A program made the translations under genes and the position numbers. Under the pieces are notes generated by a model that was given only the letters and a program-made list of their open reading frames with translations, ran no database searches and was not told where the DNA came from. Below are positions 8,322-16,405 of a DNA stretch of 64,000 nucleotides, piece by piece; positions within the stretch are counted from its first letter, which is position 1; each line of letters begins with the position of its first letter. The DNA lies in contig JACZKS010000130.1 in the NCBI GenBank assembly GCA_014859895.1, forward strand, positions 62,001-126,000, written 5' to 3'. This DNA comes from Rhodospirillales bacterium. GTDB taxonomy: Bacteria; Pseudomonadota; Alphaproteobacteria; Rhodospirillales; Shumkoniaceae.

Positions 8322-9347
8322 TCAGCCATCCAGTCGCGCGGTGCGGCGCGAATAGAGGCCGATCGTTATAAGAATGACGACGCCGGCGGCCACATGCTGC
8401 CAGAACGCCTCGAACCCGAGCAGGACCACGGCATTGGAAACGACCGCAAGAAGCCATGCTCCCAGGAACGTGCCGACGATCGATCCCCGGCCGCCGAACA
8501 GATAGGTGCCGCCGACGATCACGGCCGCGATCGTGTTGAGGAGAAGGGTCACCGCACCGGAGGCCACGACGGCGTCGAGGCGCGCCATGAGGACGATGCC
8601 GGCGACGGCGCTGAGCAGACCCATGATCACGTAGCTGCCTATCCGGTAGCGGACGACGTTGACGCCCTGGCGGGCAGCGGCGACGGGATTGCCGCCGACA
8701 GCGTGCAGGCGGATGCCGATGCGGTGATAAGCGAACAGAATATGGGCGACGACCACGACCACGACGCTGATGATCACCGGCATCGGAATATCGAGGAAGC
8801 GGCCGCGGCCGATGAATTTCACGAAGTCGGGAAACCCGAAGAACACCGCGCCGCCGGCGTAGACCAGGGCAAGCCCCCGGAACACCAGTTCGGTGGATAG
8901 CGTCACGATGAAATCGGGCATTTTCAGGTAGGTCACAAGAAGCCCGTTGACGTAACCGCAAGCGGCGCCGGTGGCCAGGCACAACACAAACGCCACCCAC
9001 AGGGGAAGGCCGAAATCCTTGAGCGCGGCGGCGAACACCACCGTCGAGAGGATCAGGATGGCGCCGATCGACAGGTCGATGCCGCGCGCCGTGATCACAG
9101 CGGTCATGCCAACGCCGAGCAGCATGATGATCGAAGCGTCGAGGGCGATGGCGCGCAGATTGCCGGTGCTGAAGAAATCGCCCCGGGTGAATGCCATAAC
9201 GACGGCCAGAAGAACCAGCATCGTCGCCGGCGCGATCAGCGGCACCTTGGTGGGGCCGAGCAGCGGAGGCAGATCGGCGACCCACGCCGGGAAAAACCGA
9301 TGGGTGTCGACCGCCCCGGCGGTCTCCGGGGGATTATTTGCTCGCAC
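8322..9347 (-). CDS. RbsC/LsrC-type sugar ABC transporter permease, AI-2 operon
   Basis: The 341-residue product is very hydrophobic, with about ten membrane segments. It has the family motif GMTAVITARGIDLSIGAIL in the first third and IAAVIVGGTYLFGGRG near the C-terminus, typical of RbsC/LsrC permeases. It is the only permease in the operon, so it probably forms a homodimeric channel, unlike E. coli LsrC-LsrD. The start is GTG at 9347, with AGGGAG eight bases upstream; a GTG at 9365 is the alternative. As first gene of the operon it is read from the divergent promoter shared with lsrR, 47 bases ahead of the binding-protein gene. Confidence 0.9.
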   Translation of the reverse strand: MRANNPPETAGAVDTHRFFPAWVADLPPLLGPTKVPLIAPATMLVLLAVVMAFTRGDFFSTGNLRAIALDASIIMLLGVGMTAVITARGIDLSIGAILILSTVVFAAALKDFGLPLWVAFVLCLATGAACGYVNGLLVTYLKMPDFIVTLSTELVFRGLALVYAGGAVFFGFPDFVKFIGRGRFLDIPMPVIISVVVVVVAHILFAYHRIGIRLHAVGGNPVAAARQGVNVVRYRIGSYVIMGLLSAVAGIVLMARLDAVVASGAVTLLLNTIAAVIVGGTYLFGGRGSIVGTFLGAWLLAVVSNAVVLLGFEAFWQHVAAGVVILITIGLYSRRTARLDG

Positions 9348-9368
9348 GTGGCTTTCTCCCTGCACGTA

Positions 9369-9382
9369 TGATCAAACGTTCA
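9369..9382. promoter_or_regulatory. Candidate LsrR operator, operon side
   Basis: TGATCAAACGTTCA is an imperfect inverted repeat. Read on the minus strand it contains TGAAC, the same half-site found twice before lsrR. It lies just downstream of the predicted -10 of the minus-strand promoter, a place where a bound repressor would block transcription. Confidence 0.45.
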
Positions 9383-9405
9383 CTGTTATTTCTTTTGCTC
9401 AAATT

Positions 9406-9432
9406 GTTATACGGAACGAGTATCGTTGTCAA
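9406..9432 (-). promoter_or_regulatory. Predicted promoter of the AI-2 transport/processing operon
   Basis: On the minus strand a perfect TTGACA (9427-9432) is followed by 15 bases and TATAAC (9406-9411). The spacer is slightly short, but both hexamers are good and the segment is markedly AT-richer than its surroundings. It lies about 60 bases upstream of the permease start. Confidence 0.6.
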
Positions 9433-9540
9433 TCGGCGCCGTTCATCCCGGAGACGGCCCGTTAAATCTGTGCTTTTACGTCACCTTCAGCCAGTTCTGA
9501 AGGCCGCAGGGTCCGCCGCGCCGAACGCTCAGAAGCGCCC

Positions 9541-9570
9541 TTGACGCCATCGCCGGGTCTGGCGTATGTG
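9541..9570 (+). promoter_or_regulatory. Candidate lsrR-lsrK promoter
   Basis: TTGACG (9541-9546), an 18-base spacer and TATGTG (9565-9570) lie about 58 bases ahead of the lsrR start. The -10 is weak. It abuts the TGTTCAT repeats, which would suit autorepression by LsrR. Confidence 0.4.
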
Positions 9571-9596
9571 TGTTCATGGACGCTTTGCTTGTTCAT
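9571..9596. promoter_or_regulatory. Candidate LsrR operator, regulator side (TGTTCAT direct repeats)
   Basis: TGTTCAT occurs at 9571-9577 and 9590-9596, 19 bases apart, between the predicted lsrR promoter and its start codon. Its complement contains TGAAC, shared with the operon-side site at 9369-9382. SorC/LsrR-type tetramers bind repeated half-sites, so the arrangement is plausible but untested. Confidence 0.45.
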
Positions 9597-9627
9597 ATGC
9601 TCACTTTGTTGAGGACAAACCAACTCC

Positions 9628-10578
9628 ATGGACGACACCAGCGAACGCGTGGTGGAAAACCCGATTGACGACGATGAGCTGCTGGCGCAGATCGCCTGGT
9701 ACTACTACGTCGACGGCTTGACCCAGGAGGAGATCGGCGGCCATCTCGGCCTGTCGCGCATCAAGGTTTCGCGATGTCTCGACAAGGGACGGCGAACCGG
9801 CCTCATCCAGGTTCAGATCAACTCGCCCTACGAGGGTTCGCTTCGCCTGGGGCGGGCTTTGGTCGAGCGCTTCGGTTTGGCCGATGCCAGGGTCATTCCA
9901 AGTTTGGCGGGGGCGCCTCGCGGGGCCCGAATCGGCCAGGCAGCCGCACACTTTCTCGGTCGTCGCCTGGTCGTTCGCGACCTGCTTGCCGTCGGCTGGG
10001 GGGAAGCGGTCATGGCGACCTTGGACCGGCTCGCCCCGACGCTGGCCGCCCGCGAGATTTCTCTGGTCAGCCTTACCGGTGGCGTCGCGGCCTATCTCGA
10101 CGGCATTGGCGGCCGGACGCAGAAGGGCGACATCCACCTGATTCCGACCCCCTTGCGCGTTTCCTCGCCCGAATTCGCTGGGGCGCTGCGGCTCGAACCC
10201 TATGTCCGCGACGTGATGACGCTTGCGCTGACCGCCAAGATCGCGTTGGTCGGCATTGGCGCGGTGAGCCCGCAGGCAACCCTGGTCAACAACGGCTACT
10301 GCAGTGCCTCGGAGATCGAGCTGTTCCATCGCCAGGGCGCCGTCGGCGACATCCTGGGCTATTTTTATGACCGCGAGGGCCGCATCCTGGCGCTCGATCT
10401 GCACACCCACATGGTGGCCGTCGATCCGGAGCACCTCCGGCGCATCCCCACCATCATTGGCGCCGCCGCCGGTCCGGCAAAAGTCGAACCGATCCTGGGT
10501 GCGTTGCGCGGCGGCTTGATCAACAACCTCATCACCGACGAAGCAACGGCCCAGGAGCTGCTGAACCGGAGGGACTGA
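9628..10578 (+). CDS. lsrR: SorC/DeoR-family transcriptional repressor LsrR
   Basis: The 316-residue product has an N-terminal helix-turn-helix (GLTQEEIGGHLGLSRIKVSR, ~31-50) closely matching E. coli LsrR (AWFYYHDGLTQSEI...LGLTRLKVSR). A SorC sugar-phosphate-binding domain follows, with VGIGAVSPQATLVNNGY and KGAVGDILGYFYD-like blocks (here QGAVGDILGYFYD). LsrR represses lsr genes until it binds phospho-AI-2. It diverges from the transport operon across a 280-base regulatory gap and overlaps lsrK by one base (TGATG), so sensor and kinase are cotranslated. The paralogue at 12175-13119 is clearly more distant from E. coli LsrR. Confidence 0.94.
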   Translation: MDDTSERVVENPIDDDELLAQIAWYYYVDGLTQEEIGGHLGLSRIKVSRCLDKGRRTGLIQVQINSPYEGSLRLGRALVERFGLADARVIPSLAGAPRGARIGQAAAHFLGRRLVVRDLLAVGWGEAVMATLDRLAPTLAAREISLVSLTGGVAAYLDGIGGRTQKGDIHLIPTPLRVSSPEFAGALRLEPYVRDVMTLALTAKIALVGIGAVSPQATLVNNGYCSASEIELFHRQGAVGDILGYFYDREGRILALDLHTHMVAVDPEHLRRIPTIIGAAAGPAKVEPILGALRGGLINNLITDEATAQELLNRRD

Positions 10579-12143
10579 TGGCGACTTGTCTTCTGGCGAT
10601 CGACGCCGGCACCGGCAGCGGCCGGGCCGTGCTGTTCGACGATACCGGGCGCCAACTCGCGGTTGCCCAGGAAGAGTGGACTCATATCGCGGAAGCCGAT
10701 GCCCCCGGCTCCATGTCCTTCGATTGCGAGGCCAACTGGGCGCTCATCGGCCGCTGCATTCGCAGGGTGCTGGCCGAAGCCGGGCTGACGGCCGATGCCG
10801 TCAAGGCGGTGAGTTCGACCAGCATGCGCGAGGGCATCGTGCTGTACGACGAAGCCGGGCGCGAGGTTTGGGCCTGCGCCAACGTCGATGGCAGGGCCGG
10901 CGCCCAGGTGAAGGCGCTGAAGGCACAGGGCGAGGATGTCGAGCGCGGCTACTATCGGGAAAGCGGGCAGACCTTCGCCCTGGGGGCCCTGCCGCGGCTG
11001 CTTTGGGTGAAGGAGCGCCGTCCGGCAATCTTCGAAAAGGTGCGGCGGCTCTCCATGATCAACGACTGGGTGGCGGCCCGGCTTTCCGGCGAAATCGCAG
11101 TCGAGCCGTCCAACGGCGGAACCAGCGGCTTGCTGAGCCTGTCCGAGCGCGTCTGGTCGGATGATCTGATTGCCCGTTCGGGGATCGATCGGACTTGGTT
11201 TCCGCCGGTGGTCGAGCCGGGGACGGTGATCGGCCCGGTGACGGCGGCAGCGGCCGAATCGACCGGGCTCAGGCCCGGCACGCCGGTGGTGGCCGGTGGC
11301 GGCGACGCGCAACTCGGCACCGTCGGTCTGGGCGTCGTACGGCCCGGCGGCACCGCGATCCTCGGCGGCACCTTCTGGCAACAGGTCATCAACGTTCCGA
11401 TCGGCCAGGTCGACGAGACCATGCGGGTACGGATCAATCCGCACGCGGTGGCCGGCCTCAACCAGGCGGAATGCATCAGCTTCTTCGTCGGGCTGACCAT
11501 GCGTTGGTTCCGCGACGTCTTCTGCGAGACCGAGAAGAGGCAAGCCGAGGCCGACGGGATCGACGCCTACGAGCTGATGGAACGCCAGGCGGCGAGGGTG
11601 CCGCCTGGATCGCACGGCGTGCTCCCGGTCTTTTCCGACGCCATGGACTTCGGCCGCTGGTACCACGCCGCACCGTCCTTCCTGAACCTGTCGATCGATC
11701 CCACTCGCTGCAGTAAGGCCACGCTCTTCCGAGCCCTGGAGGAGAATGCCGCGATCGTCTCCGCCATCAACCTCGAGCGGGTGGCGGCGTTCTCGGGGGT
11801 GGCGTCCGACGGGCCGATCGTCTTTGCCGGGGGAGCCTCCAAGGGCCGGTTGTGGGCGCAGATTCTGGCCGACGTTACCGGCCGGCCGCTGCAAATTCCG
11901 GTCGTGCGCGAGGCCACCGCGCTAGGATGTGCCGCCGCGGCCGCGGTCGGCGCCGGCCTGTTTGCCAGCCTCGAGGAAGCCGGATCGGCGTTTGCCCGCT
12001 TCGAGCGCACGGTGGAGCCGGATCCCTCCAACGCCGAGGTCTACGCCGACCTTCGGAGTCGTTGGAGCGAGGCCTACGCGGTGCAGAAGGACCTCGTCGA
12101 CCGCGGCATTACCACGTCGCTATGGAAAGCGCCTGGGCTTTAG
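10578..12143 (+). CDS. lsrK: Autoinducer-2 kinase LsrK
   Basis: The 521-residue FGGY-family kinase phosphorylates incoming DPD/AI-2 in the cytoplasm, trapping it and producing the LsrR inducer. The phosphate-binding motif DAGTGSGRAVLFD lies near residue 8. VSSTSMREGIVLYDE, VRPGGTAILGGTFWQQV, FFVGLTMRWFRD and the C-terminal TTSLWKAPGL match E. coli LsrK, the last exactly. Length fits (E. coli ~530). It overlaps lsrR by one base. It converges on the SorC gene with only 31 bases between, and no terminator was seen there. Confidence 0.95.
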   Translation: MATCLLAIDAGTGSGRAVLFDDTGRQLAVAQEEWTHIAEADAPGSMSFDCEANWALIGRCIRRVLAEAGLTADAVKAVSSTSMREGIVLYDEAGREVWACANVDGRAGAQVKALKAQGEDVERGYYRESGQTFALGALPRLLWVKERRPAIFEKVRRLSMINDWVAARLSGEIAVEPSNGGTSGLLSLSERVWSDDLIARSGIDRTWFPPVVEPGTVIGPVTAAAAESTGLRPGTPVVAGGGDAQLGTVGLGVVRPGGTAILGGTFWQQVINVPIGQVDETMRVRINPHAVAGLNQAECISFFVGLTMRWFRDVFCETEKRQAEADGIDAYELMERQAARVPPGSHGVLPVFSDAMDFGRWYHAAPSFLNLSIDPTRCSKATLFRALEENAAIVSAINLERVAAFSGVASDGPIVFAGGASKGRLWAQILADVTGRPLQIPVVREATALGCAAAAAVGAGLFASLEEAGSAFARFERTVEPDPSNAEVYADLRSRWSEAYAVQKDLVDRGITTSLWKAPGL

Positions 12144-12174
12144 GACTCGTCGCGTCCCCTGCGGACCGGCGGCA

Positions 12175-13119
12175 TCAGTCGCCGGCAAGCATCCGCCGGG
12201 CGGTAGGTTCGTCGGTGCCCAGGCAATTGACGATGCGGCCGCGCAGGGCCGCCCGGATGGCCCGAACTTTCTGATCGCCGACAGCGACGGCAATGCGGTA
12301 CGGGAAGGTCTTCAGGTTGTCGAGCGTGACGGCGAGTGTACGGGCGTCGAATTGCGACGCCACCGGATGGCCATCTTCGCCGTAAAAGCGGGCGCAAATG
12401 GAACCGACCGCCCCCAAGGTTCCGAGATTCATGATGTCGTCGGCCGTGACCACGCCGTGACGGACAATTGAGGCCTCGGGCGAGATCGAACCGACGCCGA
12501 CCAGGGCCACCGAGCAGCGGTCGATGATCTCGAAGGCGGACCGCACGATCGGCGCGCCCATCAGGGTGGCCGCCGTTTTGCCGTTATCGACCATGGCGGG
12601 GACCGGAAGCTGCCAGGTCCGCGCGCCGACGTGGGCGGCGAACTGCCGGGCCACCTCGTGGGGATGGGTTGGGGCGTCGGCCATGCCGACGCCGCCGATC
12701 AGCGGCACGATATCCAGGCCGGGAACTTCGAGCCGGGTCATGTGCTGGGCGACGGCGGCGGTGGTCCGGCCGTCGGAAACGCCAATCACCGTGTGGGGAC
12801 GCAGCAGGCCGACGAGTTCCTCGGCGACCTCCTGGCCGAGCCGATGCCGGTTCTGTTCCTCGTTCTCGGCGGCGCGCACCACCACGGCCAACGCCAGGCC
12901 GAAGCGCTTTTCGACAGCATGTTCGAGGTCGGACAGTCGGTCAGACGGGGCAACGACGCGGATCCGGATGAAGCCGAGATCCCTTGCTTGCTTCAGCGCC
13001 CGGCTGACGGTCGACACCGAGATGCCGAGCAGTTCGGCAATCTCATGCGGCGATCGATCGGCCTCGAACCGCAGACGGGCGACGCGAAGGGCGAAATCGG
13101 GATCACGCGGATTGGTCAT
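12175..13119 (-). CDS. SorC-family sugar-binding transcriptional regulator of the second sugar locus
   Basis: The 314-residue product has a helix-turn-helix (SPHEIAELLGISVSTVSRAL, ~23-42) and a SorC effector domain (VIGVSDGRTTAAVAQHM, VGVGSISPEAS, LGAVGSICARFY). It lies 12 bases after the Rpe-like gene in a two-gene minus-strand operon that diverges from the kinase/ABC operon at 13938, which it probably controls. The effector is likely a sugar phosphate made by the adjacent kinase; this is inference from family behaviour. Similarity to LsrR is at family level only. Confidence 0.85.
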   Translation of the reverse strand: MTNPRDPDFALRVARLRFEADRSPHEIAELLGISVSTVSRALKQARDLGFIRIRVVAPSDRLSDLEHAVEKRFGLALAVVVRAAENEEQNRHRLGQEVAEELVGLLRPHTVIGVSDGRTTAAVAQHMTRLEVPGLDIVPLIGGVGMADAPTHPHEVARQFAAHVGARTWQLPVPAMVDNGKTAATLMGAPIVRSAFEIIDRCSVALVGVGSISPEASIVRHGVVTADDIMNLGTLGAVGSICARFYGEDGHPVASQFDARTLAVTLDNLKTFPYRIAVAVGDQKVRAIRAALRGRIVNCLGTDEPTARRMLAGD

Positions 13120-13131
13120 GGGATAAGGCGC

Positions 13132-13839
13132 TCAGCCACCGTTGTGATGCCGCAAGAGACCACGCAAGCGGGAAAGCCTTTCGGCGGGAGGACCGCCGAA
13201 GACCGAGCGGCCGCAAACGAACAGATCGGCGCCGCGATCCAGCGCCAGTGGGATCGACGCCTCGTCGAGGCGCCCGTCGACAACGATGATCGTGTCGGGA
13301 AACAGGAGGCGAGTGTGTCGGATCTTGTCGAGCATGGCGGGAATCATGGATTGGTCGGGACGACCGGGATGTACCAGCATCACGAGGATGCTGTCCATCA
13401 CGCTTTGCAGCCCTTCGAGGCTGGCCGGATCGGAAGCGGGGCTTAACGCAACCCCGCTCCCTCGCCCGAGTCTGCGGATATGGGTCAACGTCGCTCCGAC
13501 GTCGGCGACCGCCTCGGCGTGGACAGTGATGGTCGTCGCCCCAGCCTCGGCAACGGCCCCGACTTGCGAGTCGCTGTCTTCGACCATCAGATGGACATGG
13601 AGCGGCGCCCCAGGCACTGCCGCGGCGACGGATCCGATCGTCGGAAGCGAAACACCCGTGGCCGGCACGAAGCGGCCGTCCATCACATCGAGGTGAAACT
13701 GCGCATCTTCGGCCTCCGCACACGCCATCGCGGCTTCGATGGCGGATTCTGGGCCTGCGGCATAGAGGCTGGGCACGATGTCCGGGATAACGGGGAAGCC
13801 TTTCCCGCGTCGACCATCCCGCCTGTGGGTCACGTGCAT
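13132..13839 (-). CDS. Ribulose-phosphate 3-epimerase-family protein (second paralogue)
   Basis: This 235-residue TIM barrel shows PDIVPSLYAAGP at the start, FHLDVMDGRFVPATG, HVHLMVED, and a phosphate loop DLFVCGRSVFGGPP at the end. The expected catalytic Asp near the C-terminus is within VVDGRLDEASI, where standard Rpe has VDGG; this deviation hints at a substrate other than ribulose 5-phosphate. It heads the minus-strand operon with the SorC regulator. The start ATG at 13839 has a weak Shine-Dalgarno; GTG at 13833 is possible. The substrate is probably a ketopentose or related phosphate from the neighbouring kinase. Confidence 0.78.
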   Translation of the reverse strand: MHVTHRRDGRRGKGFPVIPDIVPSLYAAGPESAIEAAMACAEAEDAQFHLDVMDGRFVPATGVSLPTIGSVAAAVPGAPLHVHLMVEDSDSQVGAVAEAGATTITVHAEAVADVGATLTHIRRLGRGSGVALSPASDPASLEGLQSVMDSILVMLVHPGRPDQSMIPAMLDKIRHTRLLFPDTIIVVDGRLDEASIPLALDRGADLFVCGRSVFGGPPAERLSRLRGLLRHHNGG

Positions 13840-13880
13840 CCCAGATGCCTATTCGATTGCCGCCCGATCACGCTTGACGG

Positions 13881-13909
13881 ATTTAACATTTGATGGTACG
13901 CATTTGCAA
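13881..13909 (-). promoter_or_regulatory. Predicted promoter of the epimerase-SorC operon
   Basis: Minus-strand TTGCAA (13904-13909), a 17-base spacer and TTAAAT (13881-13886), about 42 bases upstream of the epimerase ATG, in an AT-rich divergent gap. Confidence 0.45.
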
Positions 13910-13922
13910 TAAATTTCTAATA

Positions 13923-13936
13923 TGAAAAAAATTTCA
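13923..13936. promoter_or_regulatory. Palindrome TGAAA-N4-TTTCA before the kinase gene
   Basis: TGAAAAAAATTTCA ends one base before the kinase ATG, where a Shine-Dalgarno would normally be. A TAATAT box (13918-13923) overlaps its edge and could be a -10 element, giving a nearly leaderless message. It is a candidate SorC operator. Confidence 0.4.
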
Positions 13937-13937
13937 C

Positions 13938-15479
13938 ATGGGCTTCACGGTCGGCTTCGACGTCGGAACTTCAAGCCTCAAGGGCGTTCTCGTCGGCGAG
14001 AACGGCGAAGTGGTCGCGCGCGCCGCTTGCGACTACGCCGTCAGCACGCCACGGCCAGGCTGGTCCGAGCAGCATCCCGACGTTTGGTGGAACGCCCTGC
14101 TGGCCGTATCCGGCGAACTGACAGCCCTCGGCCGCCCCATTTCGGCGGTTGGCCTATCCGGGCAGATGCACGGTTCGGTGTTCCTCGACAAGGACGGCCT
14201 GCCCTTGTGCCCGGCTATCCTTTGGAACGACCAGCGGACCGGCGCCGAGTGTCAGGAAATCATGGAACGCACGCAGGGCCGGATCGTCGAGTGGACGCTC
14301 AATCCGCCGCGTACGGCGTTTACGGCGACCAAGATCCTGTGGGTGCGCCGCCACCGGCCGGAGGTCTACGGCGCCACCGCGCACGTGGTGCTGCCGAAGG
14401 ACTACGTCCGTTACCGACTGTCCGAAACCTTCGCCACCGAAGTAACCGACGCCTCCGGCACTTGTCTGTTCGACGTCCGCCATCGCCGGTGGTCGGCGGA
14501 GGCCCTCGATGCGCTCGACATTCCGGAAAGGTGGATGGCCCCGGCGACGGAATCCCCGGATATCTCGGCCGGCATCAGCGCCGAGGCGGCGTCGGCGACC
14601 GGCCTGGCGGCGGGAACGCCCATCGTCGGCGGCGGCGCCGACCAGGCGACGGCGGCGATCGGCAACGGCATCGTCGCGCCGGGCGCCCTTTCGATAACGC
14701 TGGGGACATCGGGCGTCGTTTACGCGCAGATCCCCGAGGTTCTGTTCGACCCCTCCGGCTGCTTCCACACCTTCTGCCATGCGGTGCCTGGAACCTGGCA
14801 GGTGATGGCGGGGGTCCTCAGCGCCGGCGGCTCGTTCTCCTGGTATCGCGATGTGGTCGGCGTGCCCGAATCGGAAGCGGCGCAGGTTCGCGGCGAGGAT
14901 CCTTTCACCGCCATCTGCCGTGGCGTCGAGGCCGTCCCGCCGGGTGCGGAGGGGCTCGTATTCCTGCCGTATCTCACGGGCGAACGCTCGCCCCACGCCG
15001 ACCCCGAGGCGCGTGGTGGCTGGTTTGGCCTGACCACCCGGCATGGGCGTCCCCATCTCGCCCGGGCCGTCATGGAGGGTGTGAGCTTCGCCTTGCGCGA
15101 CTTGGTCGAGGCCGCCCTGGGGCTGGGAGTCGAAGCCCGTGAAATCCGTGTCGCCGGAGGCGGCGCGCGTTCCCCGACGTGGCTTCGCATTCTCGCCGAC
15201 GTTCTCGGGCGTACCGTCGTCCCGACCACGACGCCCGACGCGTCGGCCTATGGGGCCGCCGCGCTCGCGATGGCGGCCGTCACGGGCACCGACGTGGCGA
15301 CGCTTGCCGGCCGCTGGGTGGGCACCGGCAGGCACGTCTCGCCGCGACCGGCCGCCGCGGCCTTGTACGAGCGCCAGTACGAGGTGTTCCGCGCCCTCTA
15401 TCCGGCGACACGTTCCCACATGCATCGGCTCGCCGCACTGGAGCGGGCGCCCGAACCCCAGGAGGCCCCCGGATCATGA
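13938..15479 (+). CDS. FGGY-family carbohydrate kinase, xylulokinase-like
   Basis: The 513-residue product has the ATP/phosphate motif VGFDVGTSSLKGVLV near residue 5, VGLSGQMHGSVFLDKDG and CPAILWNDQRT (XylB-like), SITLGTSGVVYAQ, and GVSFALRDLVEA with GGGARSPTWLRILADVL near the C-terminus. The whole resembles xylulokinase XylB, which makes D-xylulose 5-phosphate. The surrounding epimerase, hexuloisomerase and aldolase leave open another ketose. No Shine-Dalgarno precedes the ATG. It overlaps the next gene by four bases (ATGA) and is the first gene of a seven-gene plus-strand operon. Confidence 0.85.
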   Translation: MGFTVGFDVGTSSLKGVLVGENGEVVARAACDYAVSTPRPGWSEQHPDVWWNALLAVSGELTALGRPISAVGLSGQMHGSVFLDKDGLPLCPAILWNDQRTGAECQEIMERTQGRIVEWTLNPPRTAFTATKILWVRRHRPEVYGATAHVVLPKDYVRYRLSETFATEVTDASGTCLFDVRHRRWSAEALDALDIPERWMAPATESPDISAGISAEAASATGLAAGTPIVGGGADQATAAIGNGIVAPGALSITLGTSGVVYAQIPEVLFDPSGCFHTFCHAVPGTWQVMAGVLSAGGSFSWYRDVVGVPESEAAQVRGEDPFTAICRGVEAVPPGAEGLVFLPYLTGERSPHADPEARGGWFGLTTRHGRPHLARAVMEGVSFALRDLVEAALGLGVEAREIRVAGGGARSPTWLRILADVLGRTVVPTTTPDASAYGAAALAMAAVTGTDVATLAGRWVGTGRHVSPRPAAAALYERQYEVFRALYPATRSHMHRLAALERAPEPQEAPGS

Positions 15480-16405
15480 CAGAAGTCCGACTCAAGACCG
15501 CTGCCGTGACGTCGCTTTTCAAGTACTACCCGTTGCCCGAGGCGTTGCGCGTCATCGCCGAAGCGGGTTGCGACGGCGTTGAACTGTGGGGCGGCTTTCC
15601 CCATGCCTTCGTAGAGGATTTCTATGACGGACAACGACTGGACGCCGGACTGCTCGCCTCCTGTCGACAACTCGTCGCCGACGCCGGGTTGGCTCCCGTC
15701 GCCTATCTGCCCGAGCAGTGCTTCTACCCGGTGAACTACCTGGTGGATACGGCACCGCCGTTCGACGGGGCCAGATTGCGGGCGCGAAGCGTGGCGTACT
15801 TCGAGCGGGCCATCGAGGTGGCGGCGGAACTCGAATTTCCGCTGCTGGTCGTCACCACGCCGTTTTGGGGCTGGCACAAGTCGAACGGTGGCTTCGCCTT
15901 CCGCGGAGACAAAGCCATAGGCCAGGTGAGCGATGTCCTGGGCGGCCTGGCGCGCGCGGCGGAACGCCGGGGCGTCGTTCTCGTGCTGGAGCCGTTGACG
16001 AGGCTCGAGACGACGTCGGTGGAGACGCTCGACGATCTGGTGGCGGTGCTCGACGCGGTGGCCTCGCCGGCCCTCGCGGCCATGCTCGACATGGGGCACG
16101 TCAATGTCACGGCGCGCCTATTGGGGCGCGACCCCGCGAGCTATTTCGCCGAGCACGTGGAACGCCTGGGAGGGCGGCTTCGCCACCTGCACGTCAACGA
16201 CAACAAAGGCGATTCCGATGCCCACCTGTTGCCGGGGGAAGGCAACTTCGATTTCACGGCCGCCTGTCGCGCCCTGAAGAAGGCGGGATACCAGGGGTAT
16301 CTCTCGGCGGAAATCATGATGTTCGGCCCCAACCCGGTTCCGCCGATGCCTGCCGAGCTTCTTTCCCGGACCTTCGAACAGGTGCGAAAGGTGTGGAATG
16401 CCTGA
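15476..16405 (+). CDS. Sugar phosphate isomerase/epimerase-family TIM-barrel protein
   Basis: The 309-residue product belongs to the xylose-isomerase-like AP endonuclease 2 fold: CDGVELWGGFPHAF near the N-terminus, VLVLEPLTRLET (metal-ligand Glu), LAAMLDMGHVN, RHLHVNDNKGDSDAHLLPGEG and YLSAEIM at the end supply the usual Glu/Asp/His/Glu metal site. Relatives include FrlC and hexulose epimerases. It probably isomerises or epimerises the imported sugar before or after phosphorylation. The start ATG at 15476 overlaps the kinase stop and has GGAGG upstream. It overlaps the next gene by eight bases. Confidence 0.82.
   Translation: MTEVRLKTAAVTSLFKYYPLPEALRVIAEAGCDGVELWGGFPHAFVEDFYDGQRLDAGLLASCRQLVADAGLAPVAYLPEQCFYPVNYLVDTAPPFDGARLRARSVAYFERAIEVAAELEFPLLVVTTPFWGWHKSNGGFAFRGDKAIGQVSDVLGGLARAAERRGVVLVLEPLTRLETTSVETLDDLVAVLDAVASPALAAMLDMGHVNVTARLLGRDPASYFAEHVERLGGRLRHLHVNDNKGDSDAHLLPGEGNFDFTAACRALKKAGYQGYLSAEIMMFGPNPVPPMPAELLSRTFEQVRKVWNA

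Noticed and set aside
7132..9285. Apparent 717-codon fusion of permease-like and binding-protein frames
   Set aside because: The upstream part is an out-of-frame shadow of the permease gene. The true binding protein starts at 8274 with a Shine-Dalgarno and a signal peptide.
13132..13839. Housekeeping ribulose-phosphate epimerase
   Set aside because: The altered catalytic loop and the operon with a SorC regulator argue for a specialised enzyme.
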